The notes under the pieces were generated by a model. That model was not told the DNA's origin. It worked only from the letters and a program-made list of their open reading frames with translations, and ran no database searches. From Lycocorax pyrrhopterus obiensis (lineage: Eukaryota; Chordata; Aves; Passeriformes; Paradisaeidae), in contig JACSVZ010000038.1 in NCBI GenBank assembly GCA_014706295.1, forward strand, positions 2,232,001-2,296,000: a stretch of DNA of 64,000 bases, in the 5' to 3' direction. A program made the position numbers and the translations under genes. Of this stretch, positions 1-19,300 are shown piece after piece (positions within the stretch are counted from its first letter, which is position 1; each line of letters begins with the position of its first letter).

Positions 1-2031
1 AGGCCCTGCTGTGGTTTCAGTGCCCTTTCCAAGGGAGCAGGGGGAATTTTTTGGTGGTTTGGGAGTTTTTCTGCTCCTTCTAAGAAAATGTGTGACGTGC
101 CAGCCTGCACCTCTTCCTGCCACATCCCTGCACTCCCGGGGCTGTCCCAGAGTGACCCCGCTGCAGTGGGTCAGGACTGCTGCTGCAGATTTCCCCCCTT
201 CCCAGGGAATTGGGAGGATGGAGAAGGGTGAAAAGAGCCTGGGCTGTTTAAAATCCTCCTGGAAATGCTTTTCCCATCCGCTGCTATCAACTAAGACAGG
301 ACTCCTGCTGTGGCACAGCATGAGCCCCCTCCCTGCCCTTCTCCCCAGACACCTCAAAACCACAGTTCCTGCAGCTCCTGGCCCTTGCTTTGGGGGCTGC
401 AGGAATTTCCCTTCTGGAGTAACTTGATCCATCTTTCCAGTAGATCCCTGGGCCAAGCCCCGTCCCAGTCCCACCATCTCCATGTCCTTGTCCCCTGGGG
501 TTTGGCTGGTGTGGGGTGTCGGGGCCAGGACTGGCCATGGCCCTGCTGGGTGATGGGGGATGGAGGACGCTCCCCATTGAACTGGCACCTCCCCTGAAGG
601 GCTTTTTTGGGGTGAAACCACCCCCGGTGTATTTGCACCCTCCCTCAGGACACACTTCCCTGCAGCTTCGATGTTGGGTTCCAGCTGCTCCCTCACCTTA
701 TGGCACCTCTTCCAGCTGGGGAAACTGAGGCACGACACCACCATCCCCCTCATCACTCTGCCCGTCCCCCAGCTGTTCCTGAGACACACTGGGCAGCTCT
801 GCTGGGGGGGTCCTGGGCAAAGGGGGCAGCCCCAAAATGTGGGGGTAAAGCAGGAGCTGGGAAAGCCAAGCAGGGTTTGCCCTGGCCCCTTCCTGCAGCA
901 GATGGGGAGTGAGGAACCAGGGCCATGTCCCTGGGAGAACCCCACGGTGGCAGGGTGGGGACTTGGGGTGCACTGGAGGCCTGGCAGGAGCTGCCAAAAC
1001 TTCCCCAGCGGCTTCAAGGCGAGGAGGAAGATCGAGGATCCACCGGCACAGGAACCAGCACAGCCGTGAGCTCGTGTGTGCCTTGGGCGTGGGGGCAGGG
1101 TGTGTGTCCCCTCTGTCCCTCGTGTCCTCCGTCCCTCCCACCCCTCCTGTCCCACCCCAGCACCAGGAGTGTCAAACCTCCTGTTTTCTGCCCAGCAGGA
1201 AATTCCAGGTTTTTTGCAGGATTTTTTCATTTGACACAGAGCCAGGGCTCCAAATCCTCCTGTGTCCAGGGGCGGGAAGCTGGGCCCTCCTTGGGCCGGG
1301 GAAGTAACACACAGAAAAAGGAGGTTTATTTATTTTCCCTTCCAAAGCAGAGCAGCGGGGTGGGAAGGGAAGCCCTGGACAGCCCTGAGCCTGCCCACGT
1401 TGGGGCACATCCAGGGGGAGTGGGCAGCCACGAGTGGCTCAGGGCACGGAGGGGTGACAGGGTGGCCACGATGCCTCCGGCCCCTCACGCTCCCTCTGCT
1501 CCCTGGCCAACAATAGCCGCCTTCCGGCACAGCCCCGCTCGCTTTCCTGTTTTCCCTCAGCCAGTCTTGGAGTGTGGGGCTCCAACAGCTCCTGGAGACC
1601 CCACAAGGTTGTGGGTCCTGGTGGCACGCAGAGGTGTGGGGACAGGTGACACGCTGGGGACACAGCAGGGGCCTCACCATTAGTGGATCCTGGTGAGGAC
1701 CGGGACATGGGGGATTTGCTGCTGCCGGCCCCGTGTTTGCACCCCTGGGACGCTGGATGCGATCAGGAGGAGGGAGGGGGCTGGGGGGCTCAAATGCATC
1801 TAAATCTGTGTTTCCCTGAAAAAACATTAGGAAGCCCTGTGCTGCAGCCTGTGAGCTGCCGGTGCTCCCCGGGGCCAGCGGGGCCCTTTCCACTGTCCAT
1901 GGGCACCTCTGTCCCCACAGCAGGAGCCACCAGTGCGGGGACCTGCTGTGGCCCAGACTTGGGGCCAGGCTGGGCCCCAGGGGGGGATTTTGGCTGGACC
2001 CTGCAGCAAAAAACAACCCATGATGGTGTGT

Positions 2032-2033
<2 letters not shown>
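1..2033. other. intergenic stretch without a supported gene
   Basis: No open frame here has splice-bounded or family-recognisable coding content; the open frames present are proline-, glycine- and serine-rich by-products of GC-rich DNA. By human synteny MOB3A would lie beyond the left edge, and I see no MOB-family residues. A minus-strand AATAAA-like sequence (plus-strand tttatt near 1326-1333) could end an unseen antisense transcript, but nothing supports one. Confidence 0.5.

Positions 2034-2067
<34 letters not shown>
2034..2067. repeat. (GT)n dinucleotide microsatellite
   Basis: An uninterrupted GT/TG run of about 17 units. It lies inside spurious open frames on both strands, where it reads as alternating Val-Cys or Thr-His, and has no coding meaning. 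Confidence 0.95.
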
Positions 2068-2068
<1 letters not shown>

Positions 2069-2259
2069 GGTGCAAACACCCCCGGGCCGATGCTCTGCCC
2101 TTGCACACACGTGTGTGGCTTTGTGCACACTCCCTGGCAGCCAATTCCACAGGGATGAGCACCAGGAAGGGAAGCCGAGGGAAGAGGAGGCTGTCCCAGT
2201 GTCCCTGCACCCGGCAGCTGAGACCTGACACTGTTGGCACACCCGGCTGGAAACCTCCC

Positions 2260-2510
2260 CTTGAGTGTGCAGGGAGCGTGCACCGAGCGTGCAAAGCGCG
2301 TGTGACAAGCACAGCACAAGCAAACACACCGAGGTCCCGCCAGGGCCACACGGGGAGCACGGGGTGGGCTCTGAGCACGCACCGGGCGAGCAGAGAGGGC
2401 CCGGTGACACGTGGGGAGCACGCAGAGGACACGCGGGTGACGGCACACGGAGAGCACACGCTGCACACTCATCGCACACGCAGTGACCACGCTGCCACTG
2501 CCCCAGCTTC
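2260..2510. repeat. degenerate GAGCACACG-type minisatellite
   Basis: Variants of a short motif (gagcacgc, gagcgtgc, gagcacacg, gacacgcggg) recur at irregular spacing. The copies are too diverged for me to set a fixed period by eye. Confidence 0.4.
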
Positions 2511-3057
2511 CCACGCGGTGACAGGACCCCCGTGGGCTGGGCGAGCCCCCAGCCAGCCCTGGGTGTCCCCACCACGCCAGCCACCCCTGGGTGGCCCCGG
2601 GGCTGTGGGTGCCGGCTCTGCTGCCCTGTCATTCCCGGCTCCGTGACCTACATGGTGGCGGGCGCAATTTGGGAATGCGTGGCTCCTCAGGAGCCCCGGG
2701 AGGGGAAGGGACCGTCCCTGTCCCCCTGCAGACCCCCCAGCAGTGGGGGCACCACCACCCACCCCCCCCCGCAGCCCGGACTAGCTGGGGAGCCCTCATT
2801 AGCAGCACCAACAAACAAAGGCCCGGGATGCCCGGTTTGCCTGGCACGGGATGCGGGAGAGGCCATCGGGGCCTGGAAAAGCAGGAATTCCGGCAGATTT
2901 TGGGAGGGGGGTGGCCAGGACCCCACCGTGGTGATCCCAAGCCAGGCTGGCACCGGGCTTTGGGGCGATGCAAATCCCCCCCAAACAGCCCCAGCAGCGG
3001 GAGAGAAGAGGGTGGGGGGCACAGCAGGGCCGGGGGCGGCAGCGCTGGTGAGGGGGC

Positions 3058-3440
3058 GGGGGGAGGTGCCGATGGCAGTGAGGGGGGGTCTGGGAGCACT
3101 GACGGCAGTGAGGGGGGGTCTGGGGGTGCCGATGGAGACGGGGAACGGTCCAGGGGTGTTGATAGCAGTGAGGGGGGTCTGAGAGCAGCGGTGGCAGTGA
3201 GGGGGGTCCGGGGGTGCCAATGGTGGTGGTGGGGGGGTCCGGGGGTGCCGATGGCTGGGGGAGGGGGGGCCCGGAGGTGCCTCTGGCAGTGAGGGGGGGT
3301 CCGGGGGTGCCGATGGCAGTAATGGGGGGTTCCAGGGGTGGCGATGGAGGCGACGGGGGGGTCCGGGGGTGCCGATGGCTGTGACAGGGGGGGTCCGGGG
3401 GTGCCGGTGGCTGTGACGGGGGGGTCCGGGGGTGCCGTGG
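3058..3440. repeat. G-rich minisatellite array 1 upstream of MKNK2
   Basis: About a dozen diverged copies of a roughly 30-bp unit with core ggtccgggggtgccgatgg followed by cagtgaggggg. Runs of five to seven G occur in nearly every copy, always on the plus strand. The array ends at the CpG-dense patch at 3435-3600. Confidence 0.8.
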
Positions 3441-3600
3441 CGGCGGCGGGCGCAGCCAATGCGCGGGGCGGGCGGTGAAGTCACCGCGGTGCCGCAGCCA
3501 TCGGCCCCGGCGCAGCCGCTCCGCGCAACGAGCGCGTCTGTTCTCAGCCCCGCTGGCGTCACACGGGGCGGGGGGGGGGGGGGGGACGGACAGTCGCACA
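3435..3600. promoter_or_regulatory. CpG-dense patch with CCAAT box (candidate upstream promoter or enhancer)
   Basis: This short segment has unusually dense CpG, a CCAAT box at 3456-3460 followed directly by a GC box (gcgcggggcgggcgg), and a CRE-like ggcgtcac near 3554. It ends at a run of 16 G (3570-3585). It lies about 1.3 kb upstream of the MKNK2 TATA box and could be an alternative MKNK2 promoter, an enhancer, or a promoter for an unseen transcript. No donor site or reading frame ties it to a gene. Confidence 0.35.
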
Positions 3601-3904
3601 CACGCGTGGTGAGGGGCTCCCACGGGGTCACCGGGCCGGGAGGGGGGTCCTGCTGGTCCTGCTCCCGGCCCTGCTCCCGCAGCCAGTGGTGGCCCGCGGG
3701 GACAGAGGGACGTGACCCCCCTGCCCTGCTCCCCTCTCGCTGCAGGCCGGGCTGAGCTCTGCCCCACTCGTGACCTGTGTGGGCTGGGGGGCTCAGGGGG
3801 CCCCCACCCCCCTGCCGTGAGCGTCCCGAACACGGAGCCGGAGTGTCCCTGTCCCGGTGCAGGGGGGTCCCCAAGGGGTGTCCAGGGCTGCCCCCATCCC
3901 TGTG

Positions 3905-4725
3905 CCCAAGTGTGTCTGAAGGGGGGGAGATGAGGGGTGCCTGGGGGGTGCCATTGTTCCCTAAAATAGTGCAGGGGGGTCTGAGGGATGCGGGGGGGTT
4001 CCCTTGTTCGTGGGTGCATTTGGGAGGGAACTGGGGGTGCCGCTGCCCATGGGTGCAGTGGAGGGGGGTGGCACGGGGGTGTCCCTGTCCCTGGGTGCCG
4101 TACAGGGGGGTGGCAGGGGGGTCCCTGTCCCTGGGTGCAGCACAGGAAGGTGCCGGGTGTGGGGGTGCAGGGACCCTTCCGGGGGGTGTCCCCAGCCTCC
4201 CCCACACCACAGGAGGCTGCCGGGGGGGTCCCGGTTCCCGGAGCAGCACCGAGGGTGCCCCGGTGCAGCGAGGGGGGTACTCGAGCGGGGGGAGGTGCCC
4301 TCAGAGGTTATCGGGGGGGGTATGGAGTCCCGGGTGGGTGCCCGGGGTGGGGGTGTGTGTATCCCCTTAGAGGGGCTGTGTCCCCAGTGAGTACCCGGGG
4401 GGTCTTTGTGTCTCCAGAAGGAATTGGGGTGTCCGGGGGTGTGTTTCTGTCCCCGGTGCCGCACGGGGGGTGCCCGGGGGCGGGGGGGGGTGCACTGGGG
4501 GAGGTGTTTCTGTCCCCGGTGTGTGCCCGGGGCTCTGGGGTGTCCCGGGGAGGGGGGTCTGTGCCCTCGATGGGTGCCCCCGGGGGGGTCTGTGTCCCGG
4601 TGGGTACCCGGGGGGGCGTTCGGGTCCCCAGTGGGTGTCCGGGGGGGTGTTTGTGACCCTCGGGGGGGTGTTTGTATCCCCGGGGGGGCCGCCTGTGTCC
4701 CAGGCGGGGTGTCCCCGTCCCGGGG
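3905..4725. repeat. G-rich minisatellite array 2 abutting the MKNK2 promoter
   Basis: Two related sub-arrays. From about 4030 to 4150 units read like ggggtgtccctgtccctgggtgc. From about 4380 to 4725 units read like gtgcccggggggtctgtgtcccc. G runs of five to eight recur on the plus strand, which is the non-template strand of MKNK2. The apparent open frames through the array are by-products. Confidence 0.75.
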
Positions 4726-4751
4726 CGCGGCGGGGGGGTGCCCGCGGAGCC

Positions 4752-4795
4752 GGGGGCGGGGCGGGGCGGGGCGGGGCCGCCGCCGTCTCTATAAA
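4752..4795 (+). promoter_or_regulatory. MKNK2: MKNK2 core promoter: tandem GC boxes and TATA box
   Basis: Four to five overlapping gggcgg GC boxes (Sp1/KLF-type) span about 4752-4776. A TATAAA lies at 4790-4795, so transcription would start near 4820. A good splice donor (gccg|gtgagc, exon end 4914) follows about 95 bp downstream, consistent with a short non-coding first exon. TATA plus GC boxes in a CpG island is seen directly; use in vivo is inferred. Confidence 0.7.
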
Positions 4796-4819
4796 GGCGG
4801 CGGGGGCGGGGGCGGCGCG

Positions 4820-4914
4820 TCCCCCCCCGGCGGCGGCGGAGCGGCGCGGAGCGGAGCGGGCGGCGGTGCGGGCTGCGGTACCACCAGCAGCGGCGGCTCT
4901 GCGGGGCCGCGCCG
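4820..4914 (+). other. MKNK2: MKNK2 non-coding exon 1 (5' UTR)
   Basis: The 5' end is set about 25 bp after the TATA box and is approximate. The 3' end is the donor at 4915-4916. The next exon appears to begin at 5019 after ccccgcag and carries the rest of the 5' UTR up to the start codon at 5157. A second possible acceptor, ag at 5151-5152, would shorten that exon. Confidence 0.5.
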
Positions 4915-5156
4915 GTGAGCGCCGGGCCGGGGGGCTCGGGGGGGGGGGAACCGGGCAGGACCCGGGGGGGCCGCAACCGGCTGACCCCCCCCCCTCCCGC
5001 CCCCTCCTCTCCCCGCAGGTCTCGGCCACCCCCCGGACTCCCCTCCGGCTCTGCCCGTCCCTCCGCCTCCCTCCCCCCCACCCCTTTTTTTTTTATTTTG
5101 CCGCCCCCCCCTCATTTCTCCCAGCAACGCCGCCCCCCGGCCCCCCCCGCAGCAAG

Positions 5157-12864
<7,708 letters not shown>

Positions 12865-15800
12865 GCGGTGCCCCTCGCACCTGCTGTATCCCTTGTCCCT
12901 CCTTCTCCTCCTTTCTTTCTTCCCCTTTCCGCCCCAACCCCACCGTTTCTGGCTAGTGACAAGATCAGGACTCGTCCCTGTGGCTGGTTTCCAAGGTTTT
13001 GCTGATCTTGTAGGTCGGGGGGTGGGAGGGTTTGTTTAAGATCTTTTTTTTTTTAAGGTATTAAATCAAGCGTGAGGTTGCTTCACCCAGGGCACACTCA
13101 AGGACATCTGACAGACATACGGACTTTTGTTTCCCGACTCTTGGTTTCTCCTCTGACATTTTCCCCCCTCCCTGACACCAAAGGACTCTTTGTATCCACG
13201 GCTGCTTTGACGATTTCAGCTCATTTCGTACTGTGAACAAAAGACCCTCGGTCGCGTTTTCAACAACGGGAGTTGCGTTTTAACCTCGTCCCTCCCCTCG
13301 GAGCTGCAGGTTTCTCTCCAGTGTTGGGGTAGATCCCACAAAAACCCCTTCCTGGGGGTCTGGGAGGCACCTCCCGGGTGTGGGGGATGTGGGGAGCCCC
13401 TCTGCCCCGTGCTTGGGGGTGTCCCCAGCTCTGCTCCACGGGGACACGGTGGGCGTTGTGCAGGGAACCGCTTGGGCTGGGGAGAGATGGTGCCAGCGAG
13501 GGAGCAGCACCTGCCCCACCCTCTCTGCTCAGCATCCTGCTTCCAGAATAAGCTGTTCACCCCTTTTTCTTTTCTTTTTGCTTCTTTTTTTTCTGTTCTT
13601 TTTTTTTTTTTTTTTAATTATTGTTGGTTTTAAACTGCCAGCTGTGCTTCTCTACAGGGCACGGAGAAATGTCTTCCTTTCCTCCCACGCTCCGGCTGGC
13701 GGCTCCCCGGGGGATACGTGGGCATCCAGGGCTGTGCTCTTGTGCCAGGTCAGGTGTTGCACCCCGGTTTTTGGAAGGGCTGGTGGCTGTGCCCTTGTGG
13801 AGGTGCAAGGGGGAATGAGGTGTTCAGGGTGGCCAGAGCAGCCAGAAACACCCTCTGGGAATTGTGTGCTCTGTGGAAAGCAAGGACCTCCTTAAAGAGC
13901 ATCGGGACCTGCTGCAGGACAGTGAGACCTGCCGTGGCTTCGGGCTGGCCCTGAGGCTGCCGTGGCAGGAGGGTCGGGGGGCACAGAGGGTGCCCAATGC
14001 CCCAGGGATGCCAATGGGTGAGCAGCCAGGCTGGTGGCAGCACCCAAGGACCACGGCACGGGGGAGCAGCCTGGGGACAGCTTGGGATGTGGGGCTGGAA
14101 GGTTTGGGGTCAGGGCAGCAGGGTGTTCAGCAGCCGGGGAGCGCTGGTGTGTGTGGTCATGCATGTGCATCCCTGCTCACGTGTGTTCAGGTGTGCGTGG
14201 CATTGTCCTTTCCTCTTGTTTTAGGGTGGGGAGGACTCGGGATGCTGAGTCGGGACGAGGCCCTTGGCTGGTTTCTGGGTCTGTCCGGGCGAGCGGTGCC
14301 CGCACTTGGGGCCAGATTGGCCTCCAGCTGCCCCCAGTGCCTCCAGATCCCCCTGACACCCCCTGCTCCCTGCCACAGGCACTGCCTTGGGTTGTGCCAC
14401 CAAGCTGTGCCCTCTGCCAGCCCCCATCCCGCTGGGAAGGCAGTGCCCCCTTCATAGCCACCTCCTGTCCCTTCCAACTCAGTGCTTTGAGCTTTATATT
14501 TTGCAAAAGCAGCCTCGGCCCATTGTGTGCACAGGTGAGGGTTTGGGAGCTCTGAGCTGGGGAACAGACTTCCCTGGGTCTTCAGCTGAAGACAGTCGCT
14601 GTCTCTGGAAAAAAAAAAGAAGTTCTCCTTTTTATTTTAAGACTGCTGACAGCAATACTATGCAATATATGTTGTTTTTTGTTTCAGGGAGGTGTGTGTG
14701 AGTTATCTTGGGAGATGATGATCTCGGGTGTTGATGGAGTTTAGGGCAGGGGCCATCTTCTCTCACCCTTCCCAGCCTTTCTGCTGCCCCAGGAGGGTCG
14801 GGGAGGGTGACTCCATCCCCATCCCACTCCCAAAACTGCCTCACACTTGCGATCTCCCTCTCCCCCGTGTGCCCCTGGTCCCACCGTGCCGGGTGGGGAG
14901 GAGCAAGGCAGTGGTGAGGGGAGACCCCACCCCGCAGGCACCGGGACACCCTGGAGAGGCCTCCTTTAACAGAAAGAAAAAAAAATCCATCTTGATTGTA
15001 CATTGTTACTTTTTATAGCTTATTTTGTTTTATCAGTTGTAGATAATTCCTTGTTGTCTTATATTAAGAAATACTTGAATGATGTACAGTACGCGATGCC
15101 TTGAGCTGGTATTGTGAAGCTATCGTTGATGCTGCACGCCGCAGCCTTTTTTTAAAAAACAAAAAAAAATCACGGGAAGGGGATGGCAGGGGGATGTCTC
15201 CAAAATTTATCTGTCCCCCGTGCTGCTTTTGTTGGCAAACTGAGTTTCCCCTTTTTCCCCATGCGTAAGAGCGATCTCTTTTATATCGATATATAAATAC
15301 ACCACACACTCTGGGGAAGGCCTGGGTGACCCTGACTGTGTCTCATGGGTGTCCTTGGCCGGGGATGTGCAGCCAGAAGATGCTGTGGGAGTTTGTGGGA
15401 GTTGGAGGATGCGCCGGGAGCATCCGAGCCGGGCCTGGGTTCGGCTTCGCATTTTGGGTGGGGGTTTGGTTTGGACCCGGCGCTCTTGGCGTGGCGCTCG
15501 GGGGTGACCCGTGGCCAGGTCTGTGCATTGGTAGAGAATCTTTAAATGCCTCTAGAGCTGGGGATCAACTCTGGAAAACCTCCAGCCTGGCTCGTGGCAG
15601 CGCTGGGCACCCACAGGTGCCCCGGGCAGGGCTCGGGCTGGGATGGCTGGGGACACCCTTGTGCCAGGGCCATATGTCCCCTCCCCGCTGCCAGCGCCGC
15701 TCCCAGGGTGGTTTCCAGACAGATGCTCCCGTGGTCCAGCACCAGCGACCCCCTCTCACCAACACCCTTCTTCCTCCTCTTCCTCTTTCCAAGCTTTCCC

Positions 15801-16305
15801 CCCCATAGAGCATCTATCTTGGAAACCAACTTCAAAAAAAATTTTTTTTTTTAAGCTGGAAATGTTAAGTGTTTTCGCTTCCTCTCCTTCCCCCCTGCCC
15901 TTCCTCCAGCCAACTAACTCGACTTAGAACTGGTTAGAAACGTTTACTGTGAAGCTAACTCTTTTTTATCAAACCAGGAGAAACTTTCTCCACTTTACAA
16001 TTGATGAAGACTGCCAAAGCTGGTTCGACAAGAGTCACGTTAACGCACTGTTGGTTTGTGCAACAGCGGCCTCTGCTCGGGGGCTGGCTGGGAAATAAAA
16101 ATGAAAATATTAAAAAAAAAAAAAAAAAGACAAAAAAAACAAAAACAAAAAAGGAAAAAAAAAACCACACAAAAAGAAGCACTTTACTGTATGTACCAGG
16201 TGACCTGATACAGCTGAATTGAAGTTTTCCTTTATAACAATTGTTGATGCCAGAATTTTGTATTCTGTTTTGTAAGAATTTAATAAAAATGCATTGAGAC
16301 CTACG
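12865..16305 (+). other. MKNK2: MKNK2 3' UTR
   Basis: About 3.4 kb, AT-richer than the coding part, with T-rich (13560-13620) and A-rich (16111-16165) tracts. A Pumilio-type element TGTAGATA lies at 15038-15045. A proximal ATTAAA at 13060-13065 could give a short UTR; the distal AATAAA at 16282-16287 is the likely main signal. A further AATAAA sits at 16094-16099. The 3' end is inferred from the signals. Confidence 0.65.
16282..16287 (+). terminator. MKNK2: MKNK2 distal polyadenylation signal
   Basis: A canonical AATAAA at the end of an AT-rich stretch, with cleavage expected near 16300-16310 and GT-rich DNA just downstream (16305-16370). Confidence 0.65.
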
Positions 16306-19300
16306 TGGTGGGCAGGTGGCTGTGGCAGGTGGGGCAAGTTGGGGGAGGGATTGGGCAAGTTGGGGGTGTGGGTGGCACTCCATCCAGGGGGTCCTCCCAC
16401 CATAATCCTTCCCAATTTTCACTTGCTCCTTCCCAGCCTGCTACTGGCCCATGGGGGCTGGGCGTGTGGCTGGGGTGGGATGCCAGGAATAGGGGCTGGC
16501 AGTGGCTCAGGCCCTGACTCCATTTCCCAGCGGGATGGTGTGATCTGCTGAATCCCATTGGGAGCTGGAGGTCACGGGGCAGGGCTGTGCTCCCTGCCAG
16601 CTGCACCCAGTGGCCTTGGGACTGCCCTGCCACCCCCAGGGACAGCCCTGGCACATCCCCCCCACACCTCCATGGGTCAGGGGGCAGAGGGGGACACTGA
16701 GGCAAGGGGAAAGTGTGGTGGGATAGGGAAGGCAGTGGGAACTGGAGGCTGGGGATCAGGGTGTGGGAAAGGGCTGTAGAGTCCCTGCTGAGCTTTCTTA
16801 CATGGACAAGGCAAGACCTTGTGGAATAGAAAAAAAACCAACTAAAAAATCCTGACTTATCCATCCCTGCTGCTATGCTGGGGGATGGAGCTGGATCCCT
16901 CTGGATGCCATTGCCATGGTGCTGCTGCCCTGGCAGAACCCCATCCACGGCAGCGCTGGTTTGGGGAATGGGCCGTGGGCTCTGCCATGGACCAGCTGCT
17001 GCTCCCAGCTCTGAGCTGAGAGCCCCACTGCAACACTGCTGAGAATCCAGGCTCACTGCCATCTGGATCCAGACAGGATGGCTCCAGAAGTCTCCCTTCC
17101 CTGGCTGTTCCAGGCTGGCATGTGGTGAGAACAGAGCTGGGGCTCCCTGCATGCAGAGGATGAGGAGCATGTCCCATCCCATGGTGCTGTTCCTGCCTCT
17201 GTTGAACAAAGCCATTGCTCCCTCCTGGGCCTGGGGCCACCACCTGGTGACCCTGGGCATTTTAGGAGCATCCAGCTCTTGGCTCTTCTTCCTCTCTTGC
17301 ATGTTGTTTCACCATCATTGGGCCCTCAGCTATGTGTTCCAGAAATCTTTCCTCTCCTGCCTTTTGCTCGTGGGCTATCCTGCAGACAATCGTCCTTCCA
17401 AGATTCCAGGTGGATCCCAGACAGGTATGTCAGAGGCAGCTTTGCTGCAGATGCTGGTTTAACTTTTAATCTCTGAAATTCCTTCGCATGGTCCCTCTTC
17501 TCCCCCTTCCCCAGTTTCCCCAACCCCAGAAGTGCCTGGTGGTTGGAAACCATTCCTGAGCACATGCGGAGAAGGGCAGCTCCGAAAATAACCCAGCGCT
17601 GGGTTAAAATAACCTGTGCTGCTCTGGTGCCTGAGCATCAGCCCAAAATAGGCTCCGCCGGGATAAGGGCGCTATAAATACCCCGGCGTGGATTTGCATT
17701 GGAGAAAAGCCCCACAGCAGGAGCAGCGCCGATGCCGCCCACGCTGGCCCAGAGTGAAGGGGCCACTGCAGAGCCACCGGGGTGGCCTGGCTGACGTAGG
17801 GGCTCAGCCACGCTTTGGGTGACGTGGTGGCTTGTGCCAGTCCGCCTGTTTTCAGGATTTAACGGAGCCATCAGGTCATGATCGGATCCGAGTGGCTGCA
17901 GTGCTGGGGTGGCCGGTGGGGTCATATCTGGCTTCAGCCCAGGGCACCGAGGCAGCTGGGAAGGAGCAAACATGAAGTGTCCTCAGTATTTTGGGTCTGA
18001 GCCTGGCTCTGCTGGTGACAGATGATGATCTGGGTGATTAGCCAACATTTTGATTCAGTATCTGCCCAAAAATAAACCCTGGAGGGAGGAACATGCATTC
18101 TCTCAGATCAGACTGCTCTCCTGAACCATCCGTGAACCCCAAACCTGCACTGGGCAATGTGGAGTAGAAGGTGTGAAGTGTGTTTTGATGCAAAACAGCT
18201 GTTTGGGATAAAAAAAAGATTTAATTTTCCTTTTTATGCTTTTAAAATGTTTTCTGGGATGGGGCAGAGAAGGAAAGAACTGTGCATTTTGCAGAAAATC
18301 ATGTCTCCTATCCAGGGAACTCAACCAAACCAGTCTGGGGTGGTTTTTTGGTAGAATGTGCCATTTTGGTGTGATTTTGACTGGTGTGTGCAGGTTCTCC
18401 CTCTGAAGTCATCTCAGGGAGTGAGTGATGTGCACCCTAGCAGAGCCCAGCACAAGGGTCTGCCCCTGCCTATGTTTCCTGTGGCTGGTCCCTCTGTACC
18501 AGGAGCCTTGGTGGCACCGGCACAGCATGGCATGTCCGTTTCCTCCACTGTCTGGAAAAGACCTTGGCCAGCCTTGTTTGTGTTTTTGGATGGTGAAGTG
18601 TGGATTTTGGGGAGCCATGGGGTGCCGCTTTGGCTTTCCCACAGGATTCCAGCTCTGGGTGGAATTGCACAGGCATTGGGAGCTGTAGTCAGTCAGTGGG
18701 AGTGGAGCAGGGCCAGGTTTTCCCAAACCCAGGAGAGCTGTGCCCATGGCTGGAGCAGGTCCTGGGCCTTGTGAGTCACCTTCTCACCTGGCTGGAGGTT
18801 TAGATCAAGGCTTGGTGCTAAGGCACAGGGTTTGGCACTTTGCCCTCGTCTGGCTCACACCAGGAGGTCTCTGTCTTTGCCATGCAGTCTTCCTCGGAGC
18901 TTCCTTACATCCTGAAATGCCTCCTTTGAAGTGAGCTCCTCAGCCAGGAGAGAGCTGTGTCTGCCTGGCTTTTGCTTGGAGCACACATTCTAAATGTATT
19001 TTCCTGCCTCCATGAGGTGAAGAAAGGCCAGACGTTCTCTGCTATCCAGCTCTGAGCACTGCAGTCCCACTGGTTTAATTCCAGCTGCTCGTAGCTTTGT
19101 GAGACCCTTCATGTCCAGCCCTGGATGGGGTCAGCCTTCATCCCACCAGCTGAACCCCAGTGATTTCCCTGCCCGGCACAACTGCTGGAGTGAGGCTTTT
19201 GTTCAGCCTGTGAATGCCCCAGCTGAAACAGCTCTGCCTTAGCCCAGTGCCTGATCTCTGAAGGAATCTGTTGGCTACCAGACCCAGAAATAATGACGCC

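Noticed and set aside
1330..2514. 394-codon minus-strand open frame near the left edge
   Set aside because: It runs through the GT microsatellite and Cys/Pro/Ser-rich GC noise, overlaps other equally long frames and has no recognisable domain.
2687..4249. 520-codon minus-strand Pro/Thr-rich open frame
   Set aside because: It is the complement of the G-rich minisatellites, and the repetitive Pro-Pro-Asp peptides follow the DNA repeat.
13560..13620. T-rich tract as an inserted retroposon tail
   Set aside because: There is no adjoining element body or target-site duplication; it fits an ordinary U-rich 3' UTR segment.
16094..16099. AATAAA within the MKNK2 3' UTR as the true transcript end
   Set aside because: The following A-rich tract could mimic a poly(A) tail, and the better-placed AATAAA at 16282 is followed by GT-rich DNA. 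Kept only as a possible alternative.
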